The notes under the pieces: generated by a model
The model's database searches: none
What the model was told of the DNA's origin: nothing
What the model saw: the letters and a program-made list of their open reading frames with translations, nothing else
Program-made: the position numbers and the translations under genes
In this document: positions 1 through 9,357 of the stretch, piece after piece
Layout of the letters: the number at the start of each line of letters is the position of its first letter
Position numbering within the stretch: position 1 is the stretch's first letter
Assembly (NCBI GenBank): GCA_963785035.1
Contig: CAWATG010000015.1
Span: forward strand, 186,001-250,000
Direction of reading: 5' to 3'
Source of the DNA: CAWATG01 sp963785035
Lineage (GTDB): Bacteria; Actinomycetota; Acidimicrobiia; IMCC26256; CAWATG01
Length of the DNA: 64,000 nucleotides

Positions 1-30
1 GCTACCGGTGGGCCCATGGTCGTACGACAC

Positions 31-46
31 GGTTACCCTGGTAACC
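31..46 (+). promoter_or_regulatory. Inverted repeat and -10 box at dapA start
   Basis: A perfect inverted repeat (GGTTACC, 2-nt spacer, GGTAACC) ends directly before the dapA ATG at 47. It contains TACCCT (34-39), a TANNNT -10 hexamer 7 nt before the ATG, so the mRNA may be leaderless and the palindrome could be an operator over the -10 region. No Shine-Dalgarno sequence is visible. Function is inferred. Confidence 0.4.
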
Positions 47-943
47 ATGACGAGTGATCTCGTGCTGCGCGGCGTTTACGTACCGCTCATCACTCCCTTC
101 GCGCATGATGGTTCGGTTGCGCTCGATGCGCTCGAAGGCTTGGCCCACTCCTACCTCGATGCAGGTGCGGTCGGTCTGGTGCCGCTGGGCACGACGGGGG
201 AGTCGGCTGCACTGACATCCTCGGAGAAGCAAGCCGTGGTCGACGTATGCGATCGCGTGTGCTCGGAGCGAGGAGCGCCGATGATCGTTGGCGCCGGTAC
301 CAACAACACGGCAACGACAGTTGCGGCAGTCGAGGCCCTTGCAGGTCTGCGCTCGGCGGTCGGAGCGCTGATCGTTGTGCCGTATTACGTGCGGCCGTCG
401 GAGGCCGGCGTTGTCGCGCACTACAAGGCCGTGGCGAACGCCAGTCCCGTACCGATCGTCTTGTACAACATTCCGTACCGGACTGGTCGCGGCCTTGGCG
501 CCGCATCGATTCTCGAGCTTGCGAACACGGCGAATATCGCCGGCGTCAAACAGGCGGTCGGTGGCATCGACGCGGACACGCTCGAGGTCATTGCCAAGGC
601 GCCGGTCGGGTTCTCGGTCCTGGGTGGCGAAGACCCCTTCTTGTTCCCGACGGTCGTCCTCGGTGGAACGGGAGCGATCGCTGCTTCGGCGCACGTCTGC
701 ACAAGGCGCTTTGTCGAGATGATCGAATGCGGTCTCGCCGGCAAGATCGACGATGGCCTCGCGCACCATCAGGCGCTGGCGCCGGTGATTCGTGCGTGCT
801 TTGCCGAGCCGAACCCGGCCGTCTTCAAGGGCGTGCTGCACGCAATGGGCCGTATCCCTACGCCCGATCTGCGCCTGCCGCTCCTTGCCGCCGCTGAGAG
901 CTCGATCGCCGTGGCGTTGGCCGCGATCGAGGCGGCGGGCTGA
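47..943 (+). CDS. dapA: 4-hydroxy-tetrahydrodipicolinate synthase
   Basis: Condenses pyruvate with aspartate semialdehyde in the first committed step of lysine/diaminopimelate synthesis (cytosol). The 298-residue product has the family length and shows the GTTGE substrate motif, the tyrosine of YNIPYRTG and the Schiff-base lysine in GVKQA. An in-frame ATG at 8 exists, but the 13 extra residues do not look like the family N-terminus and the ATG at 47 has a -10 box at leaderless spacing. It converges on kgd with a strong hairpin between them. lysA, later in the pathway, lies 13 kb away on the same strand. Confidence 0.95.
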   Translation: MTSDLVLRGVYVPLITPFAHDGSVALDALEGLAHSYLDAGAVGLVPLGTTGESAALTSSEKQAVVDVCDRVCSERGAPMIVGAGTNNTATTVAAVEALAGLRSAVGALIVVPYYVRPSEAGVVAHYKAVANASPVPIVLYNIPYRTGRGLGAASILELANTANIAGVKQAVGGIDADTLEVIAKAPVGFSVLGGEDPFLFPTVVLGGTGAIAASAHVCTRRFVEMIECGLAGKIDDGLAHHQALAPVIRACFAEPNPAVFKGVLHAMGRIPTPDLRLPLLAAAESSIAVALAAIEAAG

Positions 944-952
944 CGCGTTTCA

Positions 953-971
953 CGGCACGTCTGACGTGCCG
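953..971. terminator. Bidirectional hairpin between dapA and kgd
   Basis: CGGCACGT, loop CTG, ACGTGCCG: a perfect 8-bp stem 9 nt after the dapA stop and 22 nt after the kgd stop on the other strand. There is no U-tract on either side, which is usual for high-GC actinobacterial terminators. Termination is inferred from position. Confidence 0.6.
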
Positions 972-993
972 GATTGTCCGCGTCGCACGTGCA

Positions 994-3900
994 CTAGAGG
1001 CCCGCGAACGCCGCGTCGTAGAGGGCGGCCTGCTCGCGTTCGTGGACGGCAGCGCTACCTGTTGCAGGGCTGGGGCTCCCGGGGCGCGCCGTGCCTGACA
1101 CGGTGATCGTCGACGGAACGATGTCGTGCAAGAACTCGACGGCGAAGTGGAACGCGCCCATGTTCTGCGGCTCTTCCTGTACCCACATCGCTTGTTCCAA
1201 CATGGGGTAGCGCTCGACGGTCGCAGCAAGTTCGGCCAACGGCGTCGGGTAGAGCTGTTCAACTCGCGCAATCGCTACGGGGAGATGAAGCTCGTCGCGT
1301 CGCGCGATCAGTTCATGTCCGATCTTGCCGGTGCAGAGAATCAGGCGCCGTACCGTTGCGGGATCCGCGCCGCGATCATCGAGCATGATCGGCTGGAATC
1401 CGCGATCGGTGAAGTCCGTGACGGCCGACGTCGCCGCCGGCATGCGCAGGTAACGCTTTGGTGTGAAGACCACGAGCGGCTTGCGGATCGGTTCGATGAT
1501 CTGGCGTCGGAGTACGTGGAAGTACTGCGACGCGGTACTCGGGTAGACCACGCGGATGTTGTCGTCCGCGCAGAGGGTCAGGAAGCGCTCGAGACGTGCG
1601 CTCGAGTGTTCGGGACCCTGACCTTCGAAACCGTGCGGGAGGAGCATGGTCAGGCCACTGCGTTGGCCCCACTTGTCCTCGGCGGCGACGATGAACTGGT
1701 CGATGATCGTCTGTGCGCCGTTGGCGAAATCGCCGAACTGTGCTTCCCAGCAGACGAGCGCGTCGAGATCCGCAACGGAGTAGCCATACTCGAATCCGAG
1801 CGCGGCGAACTCGCTGAGGACCGAGTCGTAGACCATGAAAGGCGCTTGTTCATTGCCGAGGTGCTCGAGAGGGGCGTATTCGGCCTCGGTGTGGAAGTCC
1901 ACCAGGGTCGAATGGCGTTGCGAGAACGTGCCGCGTCGTGTGTCCTGTCCGGCGAGTCGAACGGGTGTGCCATCGAGGAGCAGCGATCCGAATGCAAGAG
2001 CCTCGCCGGTTGCCCAATCGACTTGGTCTGCAAGGAAGGACGTCTTGCGCGCTTCGAGGATTCGCCGAAGTTTCGGGTGAACCGTGAACCCGTCGGGAAA
2101 CTCGACAAGCGTCTCGATGATCTGTTCCAGTTGCTCACGCGGCACTGCAGTATCCGCGCAGTGGAGCTTCGTGACGTTTACGGGTGCCAGGTGTTGTCCG
2201 TCGGGAAAGCTGTCGATCCAGGGGACTGCCGGTGCGTCGTTATGTGTCGCGTCGAAGGCCTCTTGGAGCTTGCTGCGGTAGTCGTTGAGGGCGGCTTCGG
2301 CTTCCTCGAGTGTGATGTCGCCGCGGTTGACAAGTGACTCTGCATAAAGCTTGCGCACCGACCGGCGCTGGTCGATCAGTGCATACATGCGAGGTTGCGT
2401 GAAGGCCGGTTCGTCACCTTCGTTGTGGCCGTAGCGTCGATAGCAGACCATGTCGACGACGACGTCCTTCTTGAAACGTTGGCGAAATGCGTATGCCAAT
2501 TGAATGACCCGCACTGCTGCTTCGGGGTCGTCGCCGTTGACATGAAAGATCGGCGCCTGGACAGCCTTCGCGATGTCGGTTGCATACACCGTCGAGCGTG
2601 CAAAATCCGGAGCCGTGGTGAAACCGAGTTGGTTGTTCACGACGATGTGGATGGTTCCGCCGACGTCGTAGCCTGAGATCTCTGACAGGTTCAGCGTCTC
2701 GGCGACGACGCCCTGGCCAGCGAAGGCCGCGTCGCCGTGTAGCAGTACCGGCAGGACGAGCTCGCGGTCGGTGTCGTCGAGTCGGTCTTGACGCGCGCGT
2801 GCCATTCCTTCTACGACGGGATCGACTGCCTCGAGATGGCTCGGGTTCGCTGCCAACGTGATTCGAATCGCGGATCCTTGTGGCGAGGTCCACGTGCCGG
2901 AGGCGCCGAGGTGGTACTTCACGTCGCCGCTGCCGGAGGGCACATCGGGATCCAGTTGGCCTTCGAACTCCCGAAATATCTGCGCATAAGACTTGCCGAC
3001 GATGGTGGCCAGCACATTGAGCCGTCCACGGTGGGCCATGCCCATCATGACCTCGGTGGTTCCAGCAGTCGCTGCTGCGTCGAGCAGGAAATCCAGAAGC
3101 GGTACCAGCGTTTCGGAACCCTCGAGGCTGAAGCGCTTCTGTCCCACGTACTTGGTGTGCAAGAACCGCTCGAAGGCTTCGGCGTTGTTCAGCGCCAGCA
3201 GGATGCGCAGCTTCTCCTCGACGGTCACATCAGTGGTGACGCCTTCGACATGCTCTTGAATCCACGCCTTCTCGTCGTGCTCTTGGATGTGCATGTATTC
3301 GACGCCGATGGTTCGTGCGTAGGCATCGCGCAGGATGCCAAGGATCTCGCGCAGCGCCAAGCGATCGCGGCCCGCAAGCTGATTCGTCGGGAATTCGCGG
3401 TCCAGGTCCCAGATCGTCAGTCCCCAGTGCATGGGGTCCAGTTCAGGATGGGTCTTCGGCTCCTTGCGAGCAAGGGGGTCGAGATCCGCGATGAGATGAC
3501 CACGGACGCGATACATGTTGATGAGTTGGTGCACACGCAGAGTCTTTTCGGCCCAGCCGATGGAATCGCTGTCGGGGGCGTCGTCGCGACTCCATCGGGC
3601 CGGCTCATAGGGAACCGCAAAACTACGGAAGACATCGTCATAGAACTCGTCTTCACCCAGCAGGAGTCGGTGGACGAGCCCGAGGAATTCGCCACTCTCC
3701 GCGCCCTGGATTACGCGGTGGTCGTAGGTGCTGGTGAGCGTGACGACCTTGCTGATGCCGAGACGCGCGATCGTTTCGCGATCAGCGCCTTCGTACTCAG
3801 GCGGGTAGGCAATCGACCCGACGCCGATTATCGCACCCTGGCCGGGCATCAGGCGCGGGACGGAGTGCATCGTCCCGATGGTTCCCGGATTCGTGAGCGA

Positions 3901-4620
3901 TACGTTCGTGCCGGCGAAGTCGTCCGGTGTGATCTTGCCGACGCGCACCCGGCGAAGGAGATCCTGATACGCGGCATAGAACTGCGCGAAGTCGAGCGTG
4001 TCACTGTTCTTGATGTTCGGCACGAGCAACGTGCGCGTTCCGTCGGACTTCTTTTGGTCGATCGCAAGGCCGAGGTTCACATGCTGATTGCGGACGACCC
4101 CGGGTTTGCCATCGACTTCGACGTAGGTCGCGCCCATGGACCGGTGCTCCTTGAGGCTTCGCACCACGGCGTAGGCGATGAGGTGCGTGAAGGAGATCTT
4201 GCCGCGACCGGTGCGTGCCAAATGGTTGTTGAGGATCTGCCGGTTGATCTCGAGCAGCTTCGCGGGGACGGTTCGCACCGAGGTCGCGGTCGGTACGCCG
4301 AGACTGGCCTCCATGTTCTCAACGATCCGCGCCGCGGCGCCGCGCAACGGGACTGGGACCGGAACCTCAGACGGAGCAATGACAGGGACGACCGGCGCCG
4401 CCGTGGGAGCAGGTGTCGACACCGGAGATATGGTGGCTGGCGCAACGATTGCGTTGTTGACGACCGTGCCGACGGGCGCGCCGGCGGGCACATAGTCGTC
4501 GAAGAACTCGCGCCAGCTCTCGGCAACGGACTCCGGCTTGTCCAAGTACTCCCGGTAGAGCTCTTCAATGAGGCCGGAGTTCGGTCCGAATTGCTCGAAG
4601 CGTGTTTCTGTCGGTGCCAT
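994..4620 (-). CDS. kgd: Multifunctional 2-oxoglutarate metabolism enzyme
   Basis: A 1208-residue fused enzyme of the mycobacterial Kgd/corynebacterial OdhA type. Residues 1-45 are the E1 N-terminal segment, followed by a Pro/Ala/Val linker (about 50-95), an E2-type succinyltransferase domain (about 96-325, catalytic DHRVIQG at 300-306) and the ThDP-dependent E1 part (HRGRLN at 530-535, KYHLG at 568-572, HGDAAFAGQG at 628-637, NNQLGFTT at 662-669). There is no lipoyl domain, as in the family. It acts in the TCA cycle as 2-oxoglutarate decarboxylase/dehydrogenase. It lies 62 nt downstream of aroG, probably in the bpa-aroG-kgd operon. Length is close to the mycobacterial protein and the frame is intact. 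Confidence 0.95.
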   Translation of the reverse strand: MAPTETRFEQFGPNSGLIEELYREYLDKPESVAESWREFFDDYVPAGAPVGTVVNNAIVAPATISPVSTPAPTAAPVVPVIAPSEVPVPVPLRGAAARIVENMEASLGVPTATSVRTVPAKLLEINRQILNNHLARTGRGKISFTHLIAYAVVRSLKEHRSMGATYVEVDGKPGVVRNQHVNLGLAIDQKKSDGTRTLLVPNIKNSDTLDFAQFYAAYQDLLRRVRVGKITPDDFAGTNVSLTNPGTIGTMHSVPRLMPGQGAIIGVGSIAYPPEYEGADRETIARLGISKVVTLTSTYDHRVIQGAESGEFLGLVHRLLLGEDEFYDDVFRSFAVPYEPARWSRDDAPDSDSIGWAEKTLRVHQLINMYRVRGHLIADLDPLARKEPKTHPELDPMHWGLTIWDLDREFPTNQLAGRDRLALREILGILRDAYARTIGVEYMHIQEHDEKAWIQEHVEGVTTDVTVEEKLRILLALNNAEAFERFLHTKYVGQKRFSLEGSETLVPLLDFLLDAAATAGTTEVMMGMAHRGRLNVLATIVGKSYAQIFREFEGQLDPDVPSGSGDVKYHLGASGTWTSPQGSAIRITLAANPSHLEAVDPVVEGMARARQDRLDDTDRELVLPVLLHGDAAFAGQGVVAETLNLSEISGYDVGGTIHIVVNNQLGFTTAPDFARSTVYATDIAKAVQAPIFHVNGDDPEAAVRVIQLAYAFRQRFKKDVVVDMVCYRRYGHNEGDEPAFTQPRMYALIDQRRSVRKLYAESLVNRGDITLEEAEAALNDYRSKLQEAFDATHNDAPAVPWIDSFPDGQHLAPVNVTKLHCADTAVPREQLEQIIETLVEFPDGFTVHPKLRRILEARKTSFLADQVDWATGEALAFGSLLLDGTPVRLAGQDTRRGTFSQRHSTLVDFHTEAEYAPLEHLGNEQAPFMVYDSVLSEFAALGFEYGYSVADLDALVCWEAQFGDFANGAQTIIDQFIVAAEDKWGQRSGLTMLLPHGFEGQGPEHSSARLERFLTLCADDNIRVVYPSTASQYFHVLRRQIIEPIRKPLVVFTPKRYLRMPAATSAVTDFTDRGFQPIMLDDRGADPATVRRLILCTGKIGHELIARRDELHLPVAIARVEQLYPTPLAELAATVERYPMLEQAMWVQEEPQNMGAFHFAVEFLHDIVPSTITVSGTARPGSPSPATGSAAVHEREQAALYDAAFAGL

Positions 4621-4682
4621 GGCCAGTTCCGTTCTTCGTGGAGGTCGCAGACGCGGGCCGGCGCGGACCAGGGGAGTACTGC

Positions 4683-6048
4683 TTATCGGCGCAGGAGTTC
4701 CGCGATCTGAAAGGCTAAGTCGAGTGATTGACGAGCGTTGAGGCGCGGATCACACATCGTTTCATAGCGTTGTTCGAGTTGCTCGCCGAGCACTTCGTCG
4801 GTCCCACCGATGCATTCGGTGACGTTCTCACCGGTCAGCTCGACGTGGACACCACCCGGCCATACGTCCGCTGCTTCACACGCGGCGAAGAATCCGCGAA
4901 GTTCACGCATGACTTCGGCGAAGTCGCGGGTCTTGTAACCCGTCTCATGTTGATACGTGTTGCCGTGCATGGGATCACACGTCCAGACGACGGGATGTCC
5001 GGCGCGTCGACTGCGTCGAGGAGTGGCGGAAGCGCATCCGCGATGTTCGACGCGCCCATCCGGGATACGAGCATGATGCGTCCGGCGCGTCGGGTCGGGT
5101 TGAGACGCTCGCAGATCGCGACCGCATCCTCGGGTGTGACCGAAGGGCCGAGCTTGATCCCGATCGGGTTCTCTACGCCCGAGAGGAACTCGATGTGCGC
5201 GCCATCGAGTTGGCGCGTGCGTTCACCGATCCAGAGCAGATGCGCGGAACAGTCGTACCAGTCGTCAGTGATGCTGTCCTTGCGTGTGAGCGCCTCTTCG
5301 TAGCCGAGGATGAGCGCCTCGTGTGAGGTGTAGAAGTCGACCTCCTGGAGCTGCAGCTCCGCGTGGAGGTCGATGCCGCAGGCCGACATGAAGCGCAGAG
5401 CGCGATCGATCTCCTCGAGCGAGCACTTCGTATCGCCGACCTTCACTGCTCGTCGCGACGAATTCCTGATTCCAGAGGTGGGCTTGGCTGAGTGCGGCGA
5501 ATCCGCCCTTGGTGAACGCGCGCACGAGATTGAGCGTCGCCGCGGATTGGTGGTACGCGCGTACCAGGCGTGCTCGGGTCGGGTATGCGTGCCTCGAGAT
5601 CGAAGGCGAAGTTGTTGACCATGTCACCGCGGAAGGACGGAAGTTCGATGCCCGCGCGCGTCTCGGTGTCAGAAGAGCGCGGTTTCGCGTACTGGCCGGC
5701 GATGCGGCCGATCTTCACGGTGGGCACTCCCGTGCTGTAACCGAGCACCACGGCCATCTGGAGAATGACCCGGAGTTTGTCGCGGATGGCGTTGGCCGAA
5801 AAGACGTCGAAGCTCTCGGCGCAGTCACCGGCTTGGAGCACGAAACCTTCGCCACGCGAAACCGCGGCGAGCGATTCGGTCAGTCCGCGTGCTTCCCCGG
5901 CGAACACGAGCGGAGGAAATCCCCTCAGTTCATCGAGGGATGCTTCCAACGCCTTCGGGTCGGGCCAGTTGGGCTGTTGCGACGCGACCAGGCGGCGCCA
6001 GGAATCGGGTTCCCATGCGGGGGGCGTGCGCTCGCGGGGTGCGGCCAT
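4683..6048 (-). CDS. aroG: Class II DAHP synthase, three frame breaks
   Basis: 3-deoxy-D-arabino-heptulosonate-7-phosphate synthase, the plant/mycobacterial class II type, condenses PEP and erythrose-4-phosphate at the start of the shikimate pathway. The N-terminal part (from MAAPRERTPP, with QAGDCAESFD and GRIAGQYAKPRSSDTE) is in one frame. ARLVRAYHQSAATLNLV...WNQEF is in a second, DRALRFMSACGIDL...IMLVSRMGA in a third, and the end (CDPMHGNTYQHETGYKTRDF) in a fourth segment. The breaks lie near 5570-5580 (+1), 5412-5420 (+1) and 5001-5006 (-1). Corrected, the protein is about 454 residues, the family length, with all motifs retained. I therefore infer sequencing indels rather than gene loss. 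It follows bpa by 25 nt. Confidence 0.85.
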
Positions 6049-6073
6049 GGGCAATCGTCTGTTTCGTCGGCGG

Positions 6074-6571
6074 CTAGAGGTAGGGACCGTCGGGGCTTGC
6101 GCCGCGCGATGTCGCTTCGAGCTCCCGGCGCCGGCGCAACTCTTCGACCTGCATCTGCTGGCCACCGACCTGTTGCGCGAAGACGGTCGCTTGAATTCCG
6201 TGAAAGAGTCCTTCGAGCCAGCCGACCAGCTGCGCCTGCGCGATCCGCAGCTCTGATTCCGTCGGGGTGTCGCTCGTGAACGGCAGCACCACATCGGCCA
6301 GCTCTTCGAGGAGATCCGGGGACATGACGCCTTGGAGCTCGGTGATGGATCGGTCATGGAGTTCCCGTAGGAGTCGCCGACCAGCGTCGTCGAGCGGTGC
6401 GCGCCTGACCTCCTCGAGCATGTTGCGAACCATCGAGGCGATTCGAATGAGCTTTGCGGGGCGCGTGACGGACTCGGTCGGCGCTTCTTGCATGCCGCGA
6501 CCATCGCTCGAAGCGGCCTCGAGGACCTCGGGCTGGACGGCTTCGCCGGGCGGAATTTCCTGCTCGTTCAT
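6074..6571 (-). CDS. bpa: Bacterial proteasome activator
   Basis: A 165-residue protein of the Bpa/PafE family (formerly DUF2587), which forms rings that open the 20S proteasome without ATP. Conserved segments seen are RPAKLIRIASMVRNMLEEVR, APLDDAGRRLLRELH and ELRIAQAQLVGWLEGLFHGI. The C-terminus ends GPYL, comparable to the GQYL tail of the mycobacterial protein that docks into the proteasome alpha ring. The N-terminal about 40 residues are acidic and probably disordered. Its presence predicts proteasome genes elsewhere in the genome. It heads a same-strand run with aroG and kgd. The TATCCT box 8 nt before the ATG suggests a leaderless transcript. Confidence 0.9.
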   Translation of the reverse strand: MNEQEIPPGEAVQPEVLEAASSDGRGMQEAPTESVTRPAKLIRIASMVRNMLEEVRRAPLDDAGRRLLRELHDRSITELQGVMSPDLLEELADVVLPFTSDTPTESELRIAQAQLVGWLEGLFHGIQATVFAQQVGGQQMQVEELRRRRELEATSRGASPDGPYL

Positions 6572-6579
6572 CGCCTCTC

Positions 6580-6585
6580 AGGATA
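6580..6585 (-). promoter_or_regulatory. -10 box for leaderless bpa mRNA
   Basis: TATCCT on the minus strand, 8 nt before the bpa ATG, with no Shine-Dalgarno sequence. It matches the TANNNT-N6-8-start pattern seen at eight other genes here. Confidence 0.4.
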
Positions 6586-6658
6586 GGGCCTGGATCGGTC
6601 CGGACATCACTGGATGCGGTGGCTTGTTGTCACAGCCCCTGTTGATGGGCGACTTTCC

Positions 6659-7321
6659 CTAGCGGACGAGGCTCAGCACCAGGGCATAGTGGCACGCTCC
6701 GGCGCCGACGACCATCGTGTGCCACATCTCGTGGTAGCCGAAGACCCGAGGATTCGGATCGGGCCAATGCAGGCCGAACATGGCCGCGCCCACCGTGTAG
6801 AGAACCCCGCCACTTGCCAGCAGGATCATCTGGGCACCGGTGAGGTTCTGCACCATCTGAGGAAGCGCGATGACGACGACCCACCCGAGCACCACATAGA
6901 GGGAGATACCGAGCTTGCGGAGTTGATCGTGTCGAAGGAGCGTGATCGTGACACCCACCATCGCGCCGGTCCAGACGAGCGAGAGCACCGTGACGGACCA
7001 CGCGTTGCGCAGGGTAACGATCGTGATCGGGGTATAGGAACCCGCGATCAGGACGTAGATCATGGCGTGGTCGATGTTGCGCATGAGTGAATGTGCCCGC
7101 CCTGACCAACTACCCCGGTGGTAGGCGGCGCTCACTCCGTAGAGGCCCGTGAGGCTGACGGCGAAGATGGTCGCGGCGGCGTGGGCGCTTCCACTCCTGC
7201 TGTGGGCAATCAGGGTGATTCCGGCAGGAATCGAGACGAGGAACACCACCGCGTGAAGCCATCCCCTCAGGGTGGGCTTCGGCAATCGCGCCGCCTCGAG
7301 AACATTCACGTTGTTGATCAT
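6659..7321 (-). CDS. Hemolysin III family (PAQR-like) membrane protein
   Basis: A 220-residue integral membrane protein with about seven hydrophobic segments. It carries the motifs of the hemolysin III/YqfA family: SAAYHR near residue 66, DHAMIY near 83, and the C-terminal GYHEMWHTMVVGAGACHY with the histidines that bind zinc in PAQR-type proteins. The biological role in bacteria is unsettled; the historical hemolysin name should not be taken as proof of a toxin. It is transcribed toward bpa with an 87-nt gap and could share transcripts with it. The start codon has no clear Shine-Dalgarno sequence. Confidence 0.88.
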   Translation of the reverse strand: MINNVNVLEAARLPKPTLRGWLHAVVFLVSIPAGITLIAHSRSGSAHAAATIFAVSLTGLYGVSAAYHRGSWSGRAHSLMRNIDHAMIYVLIAGSYTPITIVTLRNAWSVTVLSLVWTGAMVGVTITLLRHDQLRKLGISLYVVLGWVVVIALPQMVQNLTGAQMILLASGGVLYTVGAAMFGLHWPDPNPRVFGYHEMWHTMVVGAGACHYALVLSLVR

Positions 7322-7388
7322 ACGATGTGCTCATCGGCGAGGGTTATCGGCCCCTGAGGTACTGAACACTATTTATGCCGCGAGAGCG

Positions 7389-7420
7389 AAAAATGCCGCG
7401 CCGGGGGCGTCCGGTGCGGC
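7389..7420 (-). terminator. Rho-independent terminator after DNRLRE gene
   Basis: Read on the minus strand: GCCGC-A-CCGG, loop, CCGG-C-GCGGC, then ATTTTT. A stem of nine GC pairs with one mismatch followed by a U-run, 11 nt after the stop at 7431. This is a canonical intrinsic terminator, rare in this window. Confidence 0.75.
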
Positions 7421-7430
7421 CAAAAGCGGC

Positions 7431-9353
7431 CTAATGGTACTGAATCACCAGTTTCGGACCGTTGTACGTGGGGCCGGAGGTGATGCACGCGGCGTTTCCT
7501 CCGTTCTTGCCGCAGTACGAGGTGTTCCGTCCGTCGCCAATACCGAGTGACTCGTTCGCCGAGAAGATTCGCCAGCCGTAGTTGGTGAGGCTTCCGTTCC
7601 AGAACGACTTGACCTCGGTGGTGACGTCCCAAGACTGCGTACCCGCGGTCGTCTCGACAACTGTGTTGGGAGGTGTGCCGCCGGGGACGGTCGGCTGGTT
7701 GTTGTAGGTGAGGGTGCCCTCCGTCCAACTTGCAGACAGCCGATACACCTGCTGTGTCTCCGACGTGATGGGCGGTAAGAAATCGTAGAGCTGCAACGAG
7801 GCAAGCCACAGCGTCGATGTCGCCGGGAGGGGCGCCCCGGTCTCGATACAGTTGCCGGAAGAGGCACTCGAAACGTTGAACTGCACCAACGTGCGATGGT
7901 GCCCGTAGACGGGTGTCCCAAAGTTATCGTCATCCGGGCGAACCTTGAGGAAGTTGCTGGCGTCGAAGTTGGTCGTGGGGTTGTCCTGGTCCACGTAGGA
8001 GTCAGCGGTGGGAATGAGCGTGCAGGTATTGATGTAGGGGCGCAGGTAGGTAACGATGAGGCGCGGTGCGACATCGGTGCTCGGAGCTGTCGAGCAGCCG
8101 GTCCCGCCCTCTCTGGGGCAGTACTGAGTCTTGATTGCGCTGGCGTTTCCTTCGGCACTGTCTCGGAGCATCCAGCCATAGTCGGACGCCGATCCTGACA
8201 GGAAGGCAGACACGTCGGTGGTGACGTCCCAGGAGTTCCAGACGCCTGTGGTTGTCCCGGTCGCGGTGGTCGCTGTGGCGCTGCCCGATACGTTGCCGCC
8301 GGCATTGCTCCAGGTCCAGGTGGGAGTGGTTTCTGTCCACGTAGCGGTCACCCGGTGCGCTTGGTATGTCCGGCTGCTGCTGGGTGCACTTTGGATGTAC
8401 AGGTCGAGCGAGGCGCTCACCGTCGACGCGCCGGATGGGATCGCGGCCCCGGTTTCCTCGCAGGCACCCGAAGTGTTGAATTTGACGAATGATCGATAGT
8501 TGGCGGTGCCGAATCCGCCAGGTCCGGTTCCGACCCACAGGTATCCGGTGTTGGTGTTGGTACCTGCCGAATCCGAGCGGACGTAGGAATCCTGCGTGGC
8601 AGAGAACGTGCATGTATCGGTGGCCGGCTGGTACGTGATGGTGAGGTAGGGGTCGTCATTCGTTCCGTCGGTGCAGTTGCCGAAGCTGCCATTACGGGCG
8701 CTGCAGAACCAGCCTGAATCCAGTGTGCCGCTGTTCTCGGAGGCGTCGCGGAGCATCCAGCCGCGGTTGACTCCGCCGTCGCGTATGGACCGGACGTCGG
8801 CAGTTATGTCCCAGCCTTTCCACACGTTTGCCGTTGTCCCCGTTGTGACCGAGGAGGTCGCCGATGCTGCCACCGTTGGTTGGTTGTTCCAGGTGAGCGT
8901 TGTCTCGACCCAATCCGTTCCGGTGACCCTGAACATGCTGTGCGTGCGTGATGTGCCTGGAGCGTTGTACATGTAGAGGTTGAGGGTCGCCGAGACGATC
9001 GAGCTGGCAGTGGGCAGCGACACGCCTGTTTCGTTGCAGCTCTGGGTGGTGAACTTGATGAACGCGCGGTTGTTGTCAGCGTTTTTGGACTGAATTTCGA
9101 GCCCGTAGTTGTCGCCATAGTTCGTATTGGGGTTGGTTTGCTCGACCCGCGTGCTCTCGCTGGGTGAGATTGTGCAGGTGCTGACCGGCGGGTTGGAAAA
9201 GCTCAGTCCGGTCGTGCCGACCTCCGTGAGTTTCTGCGAGGTCACCGTCACGGTCGCTGCAAAGACGGCACTGATTGAGATCACCGCCACCACAACAAGG
9301 AAGAGCAAGAGGCCCTGTTTACGTCGAGGCCTGACCCGATCGCCGGGCTTCAT
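7431..9353 (-). CDS. Exported triple DNRLRE-domain protein
   Basis: A 640-residue secreted protein. Residues 13-32 form a hydrophobic export/anchor segment after an Arg/Lys-rich start. Three tandem copies of the beta-rich DNRLRE module follow (about 59-241, 247-436, 442-639). Each begins TCT(I/F/L)xPxxxSYV-like, contains (F/V)xKFxxxxx...C.ETG, WxETTxTWxN and WDxTxxV, and ends with a GWMLRDxxE-like strand. Each copy has several cysteines, possibly in disulfides. DNRLRE domains occur in cell-surface and carbohydrate-associated proteins; a specific ligand cannot be named. It lies 4 nt after the small secreted protein gene at 9358-9759, so the two are co-transcribed, and it ends at an intrinsic terminator. 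Confidence 0.8.
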   Translation of the reverse strand: MKPGDRVRPRRKQGLLLFLVVVAVISISAVFAATVTVTSQKLTEVGTTGLSFSNPPVSTCTISPSESTRVEQTNPNTNYGDNYGLEIQSKNADNNRAFIKFTTQSCNETGVSLPTASSIVSATLNLYMYNAPGTSRTHSMFRVTGTDWVETTLTWNNQPTVAASATSSVTTGTTANVWKGWDITADVRSIRDGGVNRGWMLRDASENSGTLDSGWFCSARNGSFGNCTDGTNDDPYLTITYQPATDTCTFSATQDSYVRSDSAGTNTNTGYLWVGTGPGGFGTANYRSFVKFNTSGACEETGAAIPSGASTVSASLDLYIQSAPSSSRTYQAHRVTATWTETTPTWTWSNAGGNVSGSATATTATGTTTGVWNSWDVTTDVSAFLSGSASDYGWMLRDSAEGNASAIKTQYCPREGGTGCSTAPSTDVAPRLIVTYLRPYINTCTLIPTADSYVDQDNPTTNFDASNFLKVRPDDDNFGTPVYGHHRTLVQFNVSSASSGNCIETGAPLPATSTLWLASLQLYDFLPPITSETQQVYRLSASWTEGTLTYNNQPTVPGGTPPNTVVETTAGTQSWDVTTEVKSFWNGSLTNYGWRIFSANESLGIGDGRNTSYCGKNGGNAACITSGPTYNGPKLVIQYH

Positions 9354-9357
9354 GTGT

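Noticed and set aside
2788..4710. A 640-codon open frame on the plus strand opposite kgd
   Set aside because: High-GC shadow of kgd: Arg/Val/Asp-heavy composition, no motif, while the minus-strand protein is fully conserved.
4683..6048. aroG as a pseudogene or programmed-frameshift gene
   Set aside because: Three separate breaks with no slippery site in common, all motifs kept and family length restored when corrected; the same kind of break occurs in many other genes here.
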